Below, piece by piece: positions 34,701 through 41,309 of a stretch of 64,000 nt of DNA (positions are counted from its first letter, which is position 1; each line of letters starts with the position of its first letter). Position numbers and translations under genes: made by a program. The notes below the pieces were generated by a model. That model did no database searches, was not told the origin of the DNA, and was given only the letters and a program-made list of their open reading frames with translations. The stretch is from Buxus sempervirens (Eukaryota; Streptophyta; Magnoliopsida; Buxales; Buxaceae). The DNA lies in contig OX387184.1 of the NCBI GenBank assembly GCA_947561395.2, forward strand, positions 27,022,766 to 27,086,765. The letters are read 5' to 3'.

Positions 34701-37135
34701 AACATCCCTCCCAAAGTTTTTCACCTTCTTCAGCAACTAATGAAGGTGGGCATATTAACGTTTGACCATCATCCACATTCGTTTGGGAGAATTAACACCA
34801 TGGTCTTGCACACTTGTTTGCTTGAAAATTTGAATTCCATACTTTCTGTTTTACACCTGGGCAGCCATCCAGGTCCTCACTAACCTTATTTTTTGCCAAC
34901 TCATCACTAGGGGGATAGATTTGAAACATGTTGGCTAGGATGCTTAACATGTCGCTCAGATCATCAAATGGATCAACTCCATTAAGGGTATTCTCAACCA
35001 AACTACCCTGCACAGCACTGAAAGCAGCTGCACCAACCAGCCCACTCATACCCGACACAATAAGAGGCAGGAAACTTGAATTAGACAGTTCAACCACCCT
35101 TGAAGAGCACAGACGCTCAGAACAAAGAGCAACTAGACAAAAATAAAGTGGACAGAACAGAGGAACAATCAATACCATACACAAAAGAAATAAGTAAAAG
35201 AACCAAGACTGCTGAAAGAACATGAATCACAGAAACGACAAAAAGCAAACAGCAAAGGACGACCATCACAAGATAGACAAATCACGAAGCAGAAAATGAA
35301 AAAGAAAATGCAAAACACACAAACAGCCAGACAATGCGAAACATGAACAACTCAAAGATCGAATATATATACACATACACATACATACACACACTCACAC
35401 ATACATACATATAAATATGTGTGTGTGTGTGTATGCATGTAATATGTACATATAGATATTTCACCTTTGGGTTAATAATCTGAAAAAGTTGGTTACCAGA
35501 ATCAGATAAATTGAAAAGATCCTCCTTTCTTGGTTTTCTTTAGCATCATTCAGCACAAGAACTGAGATAAATTGTTAAAAAATGAAAATAATGATCCACT
35601 AAAATGTTTTCACATAACTTAATTGAACAAACTTCTGAGCCTCTGGAAGGCTTCCAATTTTCTATTTGTCCTCGCTTTGAGCCAAGGAACTACACATAAA
35701 GCCAGTGGGAATTTTGCAACAACATAGTCCCCATTGCTGGATAAGATGGAATGCACCGTTTTTGGTATGGCTGCAACTTCTATTGCCAAATAGAGAACTT
35801 ATCTTTCATTGAACTTTAAAAGATTTCCACAAAATGGCCATTGAGCATCCATAATAGTCTTTAATAAATTGAGTCTTGGTGCAAGAACAAACACTCTGGA
35901 AAGTTGTAGGCTACTATTAGAAAGGCCCCAGAAGTTCAGTTGGAGCTTTTCACATCAAGCAATTTTTTTTCTAATCGGTAATGAGTATTATATATATAAA
36001 GAGAAGAGAGAGAAAATAGTACAAGACAACATCCACAGAATAGGGTGCCCAATCACAAGCCCAAACCCAAGTCCAATGAGACAACATCAAGCAATATTTT
36101 CACTAGTTATTATTTTCGAATTCATAGTGCCATAATAACATTTTAGTATTTTACATTAATATCATTAAATCAACAACCATGATTCAAAGAAGAGGTGCAT
36201 CTGTTGGTTGAGGACAATGAGGCATCAGTCAACAAAACTTGACATAAGAGAAATGACATTTGAGAAGCTTAGAATCTACAGTTTTCAAATAAGTCTAGTG
36301 AGTGTAAATATTCGGAATGCAACATATATATATATATATATAATAAATTTGCTCATAAGGATGATGCAGCAGTAAAAGGAACTAGTACGGAGATCCAGCA
36401 AAGTAACCATTTCACCCAAATCTTACTGACAAATTATGTGTTGGTAAAGTGGACATAACTTTTGGAGCTTTATGTGAAGGGCACATCCCAATGAACTTCT
36501 GTGCTTTTCGGGACATACTCCTGTTTTAATTTCTCCATTGTTTCCATACATTTCCACATTCATATTTCTACGTTTAGTCATAGAGAGAGAGAGAGAGATG
36601 AAATAAACTCACACCCATTCGTTTGCCTTTTCCTCCGGCCAAAAGAACAACAGAGACGCTTTTCTCTTTCACAATCCCAGAATCCTGTAACAGAATCGAA
36701 AACAAAAAGCGCAAGTTAAAAATAGAAAGAGTTAAACTAAACACTTATTTCTCATTTCCAACCTCGTTTTCTGCTCCGCTTTTCGCAGAACAACTGATTC
36801 TCGCCTTTCTGCTCAGGTCGACTTGACTATCTAAGAAACATTCATAAAAGATTGAAAAAAAAAGGGTAAAGACAGAGTAGATTCAAACGGAAGATTCTGC
36901 TCGAAAATCTGAAAATAAAAAAAAAATGTAGAATAAGTGATTTTGGATTAATTAAAACCGAGATATCGCCCTTGCCTTGAAATCGAAGGTTGTATCCGGG
37001 ACATTTAAAAAGACGAGTACTTGAAATGGGGGAAAGCGAGAGGAATCGAATGGGGTCGAAGGGAAATTTAAATTTGAGACTATTAGTGGCAGAAAAAGAT
37101 GAAGAGAAGGAAAGGTCAAGAAGTTGAAGCGCCAT
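4993..37135 (-). CDS. ISPD: 2-C-methyl-D-erythritol 4-phosphate cytidylyltransferase, chloroplast
   Basis: Third enzyme of the plastid MEP pathway: MEP plus CTP gives CDP-methylerythritol and pyrophosphate. Eleven exons join in frame: 36959-37135, 36613-36684, 28522-28577, 27970-28049, 27176-27258, 20387-20464, 13503-13571, 6400-6468, 6248-6294, 5335-5425 and 4993-5064 (894 nt, 297 residues; plant orthologues are about 300). Residues 1-59 are a Ser/Leu/Arg-rich transit peptide. The glycine-rich CTP loop [12 protein letters not shown] is at 72-83, [11 protein letters not shown] at 87-97, VVCDP at 117-121, PGKERQDSV at 143-151, HDSARPL at 168-174, [14 protein letters not shown] at 215-228, [13 protein letters not shown] from 248, and TNIKVTTPDDI spans the last junction. 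All introns are GT-AG. The first donor (TCG|GTTTTA) is weak and the least certain junction. Introns 2, 5, 6 and 7 are 8.0, 6.7, 6.8 and 7.0 kb, filled with transposons. Confidence 0.95.
5335..5425 (-). CDS. ISPD: IspD exon 10
   Basis: Completes Arg244 and encodes [20 protein letters not shown] followed by [10 protein letters not shown] (245-274). The TDD acidic pair is a family hallmark. Acceptor CTCTACAG, donor GTATTG. Confidence 0.95.
5500..5950. repeat. Dispersed repeat, copy A (IspD intron 9)
   Basis: Matches 20617-21130 in the same orientation, with shared blocks such as CTAGGGAATAATGT, CAAACAT-AATTTGGCAATGGAC and CTAAAATACTTGATTGGGTA. No protein is encoded, and no terminal repeats are evident. 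Probably a non-autonomous transposon. Confidence 0.6.
6248..6294 (-). CDS. ISPD: IspD exon 9
   Basis: Residues 229-243 plus two bases of Arg244: [15 protein letters not shown]. Follows the 105-bp intron 8. Confidence 0.95.
6400..6468 (-). CDS. ISPD: IspD exon 8
   Basis: Residues 206-228, [20 protein letters not shown], the conserved Arg and QTPQ segment of cytidylyltransferases. Phase 0 on both sides; acceptor TATGCAG. Confidence 0.95.
6853..7246 (-). mobile_element. L1-type LINE 3' end, truncated
   Basis: On the minus strand 7100-7240 encodes [20 protein letters not shown] and then EANIMAD, the C-terminal part of the RNase H-like domain of plant L1 elements. The 3' tail runs down to a T run and AT microsatellite at 6853-6881 (poly-A on the minus strand). 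A short repeat GGCTGG flanks both sides (just before 6853 and near 7243), a possible target duplication. Confidence 0.6.
7247..8570 (+). pseudogene. L1-type LINE, RNase H-like region, interrupted
   Basis: The plus strand encodes [17 protein letters not shown] near 7288-7335, then [20 protein letters not shown] and [11 protein letters not shown] around 7467-7575, the linker and RNase H-like (RVT_3) domain of plant LINEs. Stops are present. It is split by a hAT-like insert at 7625-8032, after which a tail with [13 protein letters not shown] (about 8245-8285) resumes. An opposite LINE abuts it on the left and an Au SINE on the right. Confidence 0.6.
7625..8032. mobile_element. hAT-like MITE
   Basis: About 408 bp without a coding frame, rich in GAAATTTC and CGG words. 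The right end, read inward, is TAGTGTTTACTGTTTCGACG, then GCACACCGTGAAATTTC. The left end carries TGGGTGTTTCG and AACGGCAAACCACCGAAATT. It resembles the tips of the large palindrome at 14486-20164. I could not see a matching 8-bp target duplication. Confidence 0.5.
8588..8759 (+). mobile_element. Au SINE
   Basis: A tRNA-derived SINE of about 172 bp. It has a Pol III A box (TTGGCGCAACGGT, 8598-8610) and B box (GTTCGAGTC, 8648-8656), then the family-specific body GGAAACAGCCTC, GGTAAGGCTGCATACATCAGA, CTCCCCAAACCC and TCGTGCACTGG, ending in a short T run. This matches the plant Au SINE family as I remember it. Confidence 0.85.
8934..9140 (-). mobile_element. Ty3/gypsy LTR 3'-end fragment
   Basis: Read on the minus strand it contains GGTGCCTAACACCTTCCCAA, TTGGTGTCCATCCACACC, GGTGGCGACTCC and finishes GTGTTCTCAC. 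The same ordered motifs end the solo LTR at 29129-32011, so it is a fragment of a related gypsy LTR in opposite orientation. The upstream limit is uncertain. Confidence 0.55.
9358..10192. mobile_element. Inverted pair of MITEs (foldback)
   Basis: Two MITE copies of about 360 and 410 bp in head-to-head inverted orientation, with a short centre near 9725-9778. Outer ends are AATGGGCCATTTAGTATGGC and, inverted, AAGGGGTCGTTTGTTATGGC. Inner ends carry GGTGTCGTTTGGTGGGG-type termini. The right copy has an extra internal duplication of about 55 bp around GGTGGGTCCCACTT. The TIR style fits hAT or PIF-type MITEs; no clean target duplication is visible. Confidence 0.75.
10816..11045. repeat. Three tandem copies of an ~80-bp unit
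   Basis: The block TATTGACTTCTATATCCC, ATTAATAACTTACA recurs at about 10838, 10928 and 11004, each followed by a TTTGCTGCCAAA-type link. Copies are diverged. Confidence 0.65.
11594..12670 (-). other. Unidentified coding-like remnants in IspD intron 7
   Basis: Two minus-strand pieces read like protein. One at 12428-12670 is an 80-codon frame ([20 protein letters not shown] ... [13 protein letters not shown]). The other at about 11594-11720 contains [20 protein letters not shown] and [12 protein letters not shown]. Stops separate them. They may be captured host-gene fragments or exons of a decayed gene. I do not recognise the family. The rest of 11046-13500 shows nothing else. Confidence 0.3.
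13503..13571 (-). CDS. ISPD: IspD exon 7
   Basis: Residues 183-205: [18 protein letters not shown], then ATIKE. Phase 0 on both sides. It lies between the two large transposon-filled introns 6 and 7. Confidence 0.95.
13600..14480. other. No recognisable feature (IspD intron 6, 3' part)
   Basis: AT-rich intronic sequence with short AGAGAG and ATAT runs, between exon 7 and the left tip of the palindrome. No coding segment is supported. Confidence 0.5.
15003..15440. repeat. AT-rich tandem repeats, left arm
   Basis: Three full and one partial copy of an approximately 130-bp unit with TTAATTATTT, AATTAAAAATAGGGAAAAA and GAATGCCATGTATAATTATC blocks. It lies just upstream of the transposase frame. 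Confidence 0.75.
15540..17227 (+). pseudogene. hAT transposase (BED finger, DUF659), 5' half, left arm
   Basis: The frame opens with a short Ser/Gly-rich start and a BED zinc finger: [20 protein letters not shown] followed by AHG (15680-15750), giving the C-x2-C...H pattern. An acidic linker follows. Then comes DUF659 with [34 protein letters not shown] and [13 protein letters not shown] (16499-16750). A further piece, [14 protein letters not shown], ends near 17227 at TGA. Several stops interrupt it, including TAG where the right arm has the Trp codon of DGWTGPT. The C-terminal dimerisation domain is absent. The protein would have been a DNA-binding transposase. Confidence 0.85.
17245..17477. 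other. Palindrome spacer
   Basis: 233 bp present once, between the inverted arms. It has T-rich and A-rich runs and no recognisable coding or terminal motif. Confidence 0.6.
17496..19155 (-). pseudogene. hAT transposase (BED finger, DUF659), 5' half, right arm
   Basis: Inverted copy of the left-arm gene. It keeps longer open stretches: 18179-18586 includes [20 protein letters not shown] and [20 protein letters not shown], and 17496-17798 includes [20 protein letters not shown]. The BED finger at about 19010-18930 is degraded. No C-terminal domain. Two decayed halves facing each other would give a fold-back transcript if read through from either side. Confidence 0.85.
19270..19600. repeat. 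AT-rich tandem repeats, right arm
   Basis: Inverse of the left-arm repeats, with two full copies plus a partial one, one unit fewer than on the left. Confidence 0.75.
20387..20464 (-). CDS. ISPD: IspD exon 6
   Basis: Residues 157-182: [20 protein letters not shown] with the conserved HDSARP motif of the active site. Phase 0 on both sides. Confidence 0.95.
20617..21130. repeat. Dispersed repeat, copy B (IspD intron 5)
   Basis: Same-orientation partner of 5500-5950, with an additional stretch of about 45 bp near 21010-21055 not present in copy A. Both copies lie in IspD introns. Confidence 0.6.
21420..21580 (-). mobile_element. RTE-type LINE fragment
   Basis: The minus strand resembles the RTE reverse transcriptase tail: [20 protein letters not shown], then a REACLG block. 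It shares wording with the fragment at 47880-48250. No active frame. Confidence 0.5.
21985..23120. other. AACCAAACC-rich MITE remains and GA microsatellites
   Basis: AACCAAACC/GGTTTGGTT-rich sequence at 21990-22100 and 22960-23120, the latter ending AACACCCCTAC, an hAT-like AGGGGTGTT terminus. Between them are GA microsatellites (22380-22394 and the long tract at 22677-22731). It may be one decayed element or two. Confidence 0.35.
22677..22731. repeat. (GA)n microsatellite
   Basis: About 55 bp of nearly pure GAGAGA with one AAG interruption near its start. Confidence 0.95.
23365..24411 (+). mobile_element. Gypsy-type LTR remnant
   Basis: Starts TGTAGACACTAAAATTTTTG, a typical start of plant Tat/Ogre-like LTRs, and carries the later ATTGTAACCCATTTCTTC block. 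The 5' flank is ATGAG (23360-23364). ATGAG follows a CA twice downstream, at 24047 and 24412, so the LTR could end at 24046 (682 bp) or 24411 (1047 bp). I favour the second because the first cuts off the expected U5 length. Confidence 0.5.
24420..27170. other. No recognisable feature (IspD intron 5)
   Basis: About 2.7 kb of AT-rich intronic sequence with only short spurious frames on both strands. I see no transposon ends, tandem repeats or conserved protein segments. Confidence 0.5.
27176..27258 (-). CDS. ISPD: IspD exon 5
   Basis: Residues 129-156, including the invariant [13 protein letters not shown] segment. Acceptor TTTACAG, donor GTGCAT, phase 0 out. A 6.7-kb intron follows. Confidence 0.95.
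27970..28049 (-). CDS. ISPD: IspD exon 4
   Basis: Completes Ser102, then [20 protein letters not shown] to Glu128. The VVCDP strand matches the family core. Phases 2 in and 1 out agree with neighbours. Confidence 0.95.
28522..28577 (-). CDS. ISPD: IspD exon 3
   Basis: Residues 84-101 plus two bases of Ser102: [18 protein letters not shown]. Contains the Lys of PKQY that contacts CTP in the family. Separated from exon 2 by an 8.0-kb intron. Acceptor GCATAG, donor GTATAG. Confidence 0.95.
29577..29660. repeat. Inverted repeat in solo-LTR U3
   Basis: Arms of about 30-33 nt (GCTTATTTACATGTAATATC... at 29577-29607 and its inverse at 29628-29660), differing by a 2-base indel, around a 20-nt loop. 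Confidence 0.75.
30172..30181 (+). promoter_or_regulatory. TATA box of the solo LTR
   Basis: CTATAAATAG about 1.04 kb into the LTR, downstream of a cluster of AACCGC...GGTT repeats. It points antisense to IspD. Confidence 0.5.
32989..34600 (+). pseudogene. Ty3/gypsy gag-pol fragment, inactive
   Basis: Ordered pieces: a CCHC zinc knuckle ([14 protein letters not shown], 32989-33030), a protease segment near 33264-33300 ([15 protein letters not shown], with His where the catalytic Asp should be), and reverse transcriptase from about 33740 ([52 protein letters not shown]). The RT is broken by an insert at 34201-34506 and resumes with [14 protein letters not shown], where the usual catalytic Asp pair reads Glu-Asn. 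In-frame stops are frequent. No LTRs of its own are evident, and 32017-32988 shows no recognisable gag. Confidence 0.8.
34201..34506. mobile_element. hAT-like MITE inside the gypsy RT
   Basis: 306 bp, CG-richer than its surroundings, with TTTCGGCGGC, TTTCGCC and GCCGGCAC words. Ends are AAGGTTTACTGTTTCGG and, inverted, TCAGTGTTTTGAGTTTCAG. Flanks TCTACACC (34193-34200) and TCTAGACC (34507-34514) match at 7 of 8 positions, the duplication size of hAT elements. The interrupted RT reading resumes on the far side. Confidence 0.75.
34792..35150 (-). other. Unidentified coding-like segment
   Basis: Part of a 143-codon open frame on the minus strand with regular composition, including [38 protein letters not shown] and [11 protein letters not shown]. 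It looks like a captured exon or decayed gene; I do not recognise it. It lies in IspD intron 2, same strand as IspD, just downstream of the gypsy fragment. Confidence 0.3.
35371..35440. repeat. CA/TG-rich microsatellite
   Basis: ACACATACACATACATACAC repeated, switching to ATATAAATATGTGTGTGTGT, so the two halves are partly inverted and could form a hairpin. Confidence 0.85.
35952..36095 (-). mobile_element. 5'-truncated LINE 3' end with target duplication
   Basis: A 120-bp insert flanked by a perfect 12-bp duplication ACATCAAGCAAT (35952-35963 and 36084-36095). It starts with a T run followed by CTAATCGGTAATGAGTATTA, similar to TATCGGTAATAGATATTATA at the 3' end of the LINE at 51236, so it is the same LINE family in minus orientation. 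Confidence 0.7.
36110..36600. other. IspD intron 2 proximal part, TA microsatellite
   Basis: AT-rich, with a TA repeat at 36326-36342 and a GAGAGA run at 36584-36598 next to exon 2. Nothing else identified. Confidence 0.5.
36613..36684 (-). CDS. ISPD: IspD exon 2, CTP-binding loop
   Basis: Residues 60-83. Encodes [19 protein letters not shown], the glycine-rich nucleotide loop of the IspD family with its conserved Arg-Met. Bordered by TTACAG and a strong GTGAGT donor in phase 0. Confidence 0.95.
36959..37135 (-). CDS. ISPD: IspD exon 1, transit peptide
   Basis: Starts at the ATG in ACATGGCG, a favourable plant context, and encodes residues 1-59 ([14 protein letters not shown]...). High Ser, Phe, Leu and Arg with almost no acidic residues indicate a chloroplast transit peptide. 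The donor is a weak TCG|GTTTTA in phase 0; it was chosen because it joins exon 2 in frame. Confidence 0.8.
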
Positions 37136-37283
37136 GTAAGAGGCAGAAATTAATACAAGAACTCGAATGAGAACTAAACAGATGATTCTCTACTGATGCA
37201 GTGGTGGTCTGGTGGAGCGTCGTGAACGACGAGAGATGAGGAGAGGTAAATGAGTAACTGGTTGCACATACGACAACAAAGCT

Positions 37284-37289
37284 CACGTG
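37284..37289. promoter_or_regulatory. G-box upstream of IspD
   Basis: CACGTG about 150 nt upstream of the IspD ATG. G-boxes bind bZIP/bHLH factors such as HY5 and PIFs, and MEP-pathway genes are commonly light-regulated. A single hexamer is weak evidence. An upstream out-of-frame minus-strand ATG at 37310 opens a 64-codon frame overlapping the IspD start, which would be a uORF if the transcript begins above it. Confidence 0.4.
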
Positions 37290-37488
37290 GAAGACGGAGC
37301 GAATATTCATCCTAGTACACGCTTAGCCGCAGCTATGACCCGTGTTAAACATACTTCAGGTTCAGTCATCCAAGTGTGAAAATTGAAAAACGGTAAATGA
37401 TAAAGAGTGTTAATTTACTGGTCACGAAACATTTCTTCTAAAAACGCCCTTTGAAAGACTTGTAAACTTTTTGTAATCTGATTTCTGT

Positions 37489-38095
37489 TAGGGCTGCAAC
37501 TCGGTCTAGTTTAGTTCAGGTTAATCTCAATCTAAGACCAAACCAAAGTTATTGATGGTAAACCCAAACCCCAACCAACCCGATCTTGGAATCGAAGTTC
37601 CCAAACCGAAAATCAAACCGATCATATATGTAAAACCCGCAACCCAAGCCAACCCAATGGTTTGGGTCAATATCATATGATAAAACCGGTTATTTGTTAA
37701 AATAATGTATTTTAAACAGTAAAACTTGATATTCACATAGTAAAACTTGTCTCGCTAAAACTTTGGAACCCTTAAAAGACCTACAAGAGTTAACCTAAAG
37801 AGTAAAAACTTTGAGTTAACGACATTTAATAAGTTAAATATTATTATATAACTTATATCTATAATATATAGCATATAATATTATAGATTTTGGTTCGGTC
37901 CTAGGCTTAGGATATTTGGTTCTATTTTTGGTTCGATTCAGTTTAACTAAGCCTTCAACCCAAAACTGAACCAAACAAATTTGGTTTTACATTTTTTAAA
38001 ACCAAAACTGAACTAAAGACTTAGGAACCCAACCCAAACCGACCCAATATCGAGTTGGATCGATTTGGTTTTAACCAACCCAAGTTACAGCCCTA
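37489..38095. mobile_element. hAT-like MITE, TAGGGCTG termini
   Basis: 607 bp with terminal inverted repeats TAGGGCTGCAACTCGG and TAGGGCTGTAACTTGG. The interior is full of self-complementary CCAACCC/GGTTTTG/AACCAAA words. Flanks ATTTCTGT and ATTTCCAA share the first five bases. It lies about 350 bp upstream of the IspD ATG. Confidence 0.6.
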
Positions 38096-38134
38096 ATTTC
38101 CAAGTCATCCAAATTGCATTCTATTTTGGAAAAA

Positions 38135-38460
38135 CTATGGGATTGCAGCACGTAGCGAATTTGAAATAGAATTGAGGGCATTTTAGGTATTAAAATGTTA
38201 GACAATTAGTTATTAATACACTTGGTGATACACTTGGCATTAACAAATGGATATATGAATTAATTTGATAAAGAGTGAAGAGTGTTTTAGGCAACCCCAA
38301 ATCGCATATGATTTCATCAGTTATTATGTGACATCGGGTGTCGAATTCAAAAAAAAAAAATATTGGGTAACAAAAGTGTAAAATGGGGATTACTTGGAGG
38401 GAATTTTCGATACAAAATATCAGCCAGAAAACTCCCTTTTGGCTTTATAATAGTAATGGA
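38135..38460 (-). mobile_element. Non-autonomous Helitron-like element
   Basis: On the minus strand it begins A|TCCATTACTATTATAAAGCC (TC after A), typical of plant Helitron 5' ends, and finishes with a CGCTACGTGCTGC near-palindrome, then ATAG|T. Its 5' sequence is shared with 40988-41300 (ATAAAGCC, TTTTCTGGCTGATATTTT). About 326 bp, no coding frame. Confidence 0.45.
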
Positions 38461-38586
38461 TGATCATCTTCCTCAGCCCCATAAGGGAGAAGGTAGAGAG
38501 CTTCAAAAAGTCTTAACCATGATTAAATATATCCCATTAATTCTCAAACACGTCTTCTTTTTGCACTCCTTGTCCGGCATATAACC

Positions 38587-38705
38587 GTGATCCAGACACA
38601 CCCTTTATTGGTAACCCTTTATTGGTAAGGATAGGTTTCGAACCCAAACCTTTGTTACATCTCAAGGTCTTACGACCGTCCCAAGTGGCGCCCTTGTCCT
38701 ATTCT
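38587..38705 (-). mobile_element. tRNA-derived SINE-like fragment
   Basis: The minus strand reads GGGCGCCACTTGGGACGGTC, AAGACCTTGAGATGT, then GGTTTGGGTTCGAAACC with a good Pol III B box (GGTTCGAAACC) and ends with AATAAAGGGTTACCAATAAA repeats. I cannot name the family. Confidence 0.4.
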
Positions 38706-38992
38706 CTTTGTTAGAGCAAGAAAAATTTCCTCAAAGTCGCCTAATTACTTCTCCATCAAGCACGATATTAAACTTTTTTGTTCGCAAGTTCTTAAGCTTT
38801 GCTAACCTGTCTTGTGATCAAGCCTGGCTCATTAAAGCTTAGCTAAATTTGAATTATAATTGAGCCATATGAACTTAAGGTGTATAGAATGTAAATTAGA
38901 GTTGGCAATGAATCAAGTTAGATTGGGTTTGGTAGGTCATAAACATGTTTAGAGTAAAAAGAGTTGAATCAGGGTTTGAAAATCATCGAAAA

Positions 38993-39020
38993 CTAGTTGT
39001 TTTACCCGTGCTAAGCGTAG
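38993..39020 (-). mobile_element. Helitron-like 3' terminus
   Basis: The minus strand ends with CCTACGCTTAGCACGGG (degenerate hairpin), then TAAAACAACTAG|T, the CTAG-T end of plant Helitrons. No matching 5' end was found, so the element length is unknown. Confidence 0.35.
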
Positions 39021-39463
39021 GAAAATATTTTTTTAAATAATATATTATAAAATTAAAATAGCTACTATAGTGATTAAATATAGCATTTGGACGTGTTTTA
39101 ATGGCAATGATACCTTATACCATTAAATCTTTTATTGACAGAATTCACTCTTTTATTGAATTTTTTTGTCATGCGTAAGAGTATCTTATTTTGTTGTTGC
39201 CTTCTACGGTGGCCATTCTCAAGTAAAAGGAAAAGGCTTCAGGAGTAGATCAAAATTGGTAAGTTTTGGCACGAAAGAAGTGGGTCCTAAGGGGGCAAAT
39301 GAGAAAGATGATGAAAATAAAAGGTGTTTTCTAATGAAAAGTAATATATATATATACTAATAAATAAAAATCCTAATATAGGACATAGAAGAGAGGACGA
39401 TACTCGTTATACACCCAACCCCCTAGGGACAGCAATTGGCTGGGTTAAATGGATAACTTGCCC

Positions 39464-39730
39464 CAGGGGTGCAACTCGTTCGGTTAAAACCAAACCCAAA
39501 GCGACTTTGGTTCGGTTTTTTTGTTGTTCGGTTTAGTTTCAGTCCAAATATCCCTAATCCGAACTAACTCGATTTGATTTTGGATTGGATGCTTGCTTAA
39601 ACCAAACTGAATATATATAATATAATATAAAATATTAAACTTTGAAAGCTTAGCTTTAAACTTCAGCGATATTATGAACAACACCCTTCTTCAGTCTAAA
39701 CAGAACCAAACTGAACCAAATTGACCTCGT
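39464..39730. mobile_element. GGTTCGG-rich MITE fragment
   Basis: Starts CAGGGGTGCAACTCGTTCGG, near-identical to the termini at 62122 and similar to 37489. The interior carries GGTTCGG/AACCAAA words. The far end is not clear. Confidence 0.35.
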
Positions 39731-40329
39731 GTACTTTAGTTTGAGTTGATATTGCCAAATTTGGATTAGGGGAGGGTTCAAGTCTAGCACAATCCAACCC
39801 GTACCCAATGTAGTCCATAAAAATGTTATTTTTTATGTTTAAATATTATTTTAATATATATCATAGATTAAAATATACATTTAATAAATAAATATATTAT
39901 TAATTGATATATTTTATTTATAAAATTTGTATTTTTAATACAAAAAATTATATTTTTGTATTTTTTTTAAAAGCAAGAGTTTGAATTCAAAACTAAAAAA
40001 ACGTAAACTTTGGGTTTAAGTAGGAAAGTAAAAATTTAAAGTAGAGTTTGAGTTAACTAGAATAGCAAAATTTTCTTTCCTCTAGTTTGTTATCACTCTA
40101 CGCATTATCCAATTTTATTCACATACCATTACCTATTATGTTTTACCCGTGGGAACCATCTTTAAAAGATAAAATATTATTAAATAATTTATAATAGGTG
40201 TTACCCATATGAGCCTAATTATTAAGAAAAAGGTTTATCTAATTACTAAATTCATCTATTTGAGAAGTGGGACCCAAAAAATAATGTGAATATATATATT
40301 AATTAAGTTAAAGATAATGAAAAAATCAA

Positions 40330-40582
40330 ATATTATCTATTTTAAGAAATTATTGATTACACAAATTATTTTAGTGTGGGGCCCAAAAAAGCCATTGGAG
40401 AAAGATAGGCATGTCCACATAGAGGAGAGAGAATGTAGTGTTTTAGGACTTTGCTTTCATATATATATATGTATGATAGAAAAGTGTATCTTTGATTATT
40501 TTGATTACTAATTTATTTAAAGATAGTTATGATTTTCTAGTCCACATAGAGGAGAGAGAATATAGTGTTTTAGGACTCTACT

Positions 40583-40617
<35 letters not shown>

Positions 40618-40900
40618 AGTATATCTTTGATTATTTTGATTACTAATTTAGTTAGAGATAGTTATGATTTTCTAGGACTCTGAAGAGATGAGGATTGATC
40701 ATATAATTTTCAGTTAGTTAAAGATAAAACTGGAGAAAGGGCCATGTCCACGCGGAGTTAATATATATATTTTAAGAAATTATTGATTTTAAATAAATTA
40801 TTTTAATATGGGCCCCAAAAGAGCAATTGGAGAAAGAAGGGGATATCCATGTGGAGAGAGAGAATGTGGTGTTTCAGGACTCTTCTTTACTATATATATA
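40330..40900. repeat. Three partial tandem copies of a ~190-bp unit
   Basis: Blocks TTTAAGAAATTATTGATT, GGGCCCAAAA, CATAGAGGAGAGAGAAT, GTTTTAGGACT, a TA microsatellite and GATAGTTATGATTTTCTAG recur at about 40333-40530, 40541-40670 (lacking the first block) and 40768-40900 (lacking the last). Confidence 0.65.
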
Positions 40901-40987
40901 TATATATATATATGATGGGTTGAAATTATGGGCCTATTTATATTTAAGTTATTTTTGAGTTCTTATTTTAACTTGAAATAAGGATAA

Positions 40988-41300
40988 CTAAGGGAATGTA
41001 CGCGCAATGCGCGTAGAAAAATAATTAGAAACAAAGAGGAGGTTGGTAGTTAGTTAACACGTGGTGGTATGCCAAAGGAATAAGAAAACGTTTTAGATGG
41101 AAATGCTCAGTCGAAGGCATTGATGGGGAGCCTTCCGGTTTTGCTTCTTGGCAATTGGAAGCACGTCATGAAGGTAATTACTGACATACATGGCATTAAC
41201 AGAACTGGAATTAGAGCAAATTTGGAATTAATCGGTGGGTATTTTGGCTATAAAATGTCGGTCAGAAAATGGTATATTGGCTTTATATAAATACAACTAT
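40988..41300 (-). mobile_element. Non-autonomous Helitron-like element
   Basis: The minus-strand 3' end has a strong hairpin, ACGCGCATTGCGCGT, followed by ACATTCCCTTAG|T. The 5' end shares TATAAAGCCAA and TTTTCTGACCGACATTTTAT with 38135-38460. The 5' TC is not preserved. Confidence 0.4.
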
Positions 41301-41309
41301 TACTTTACT

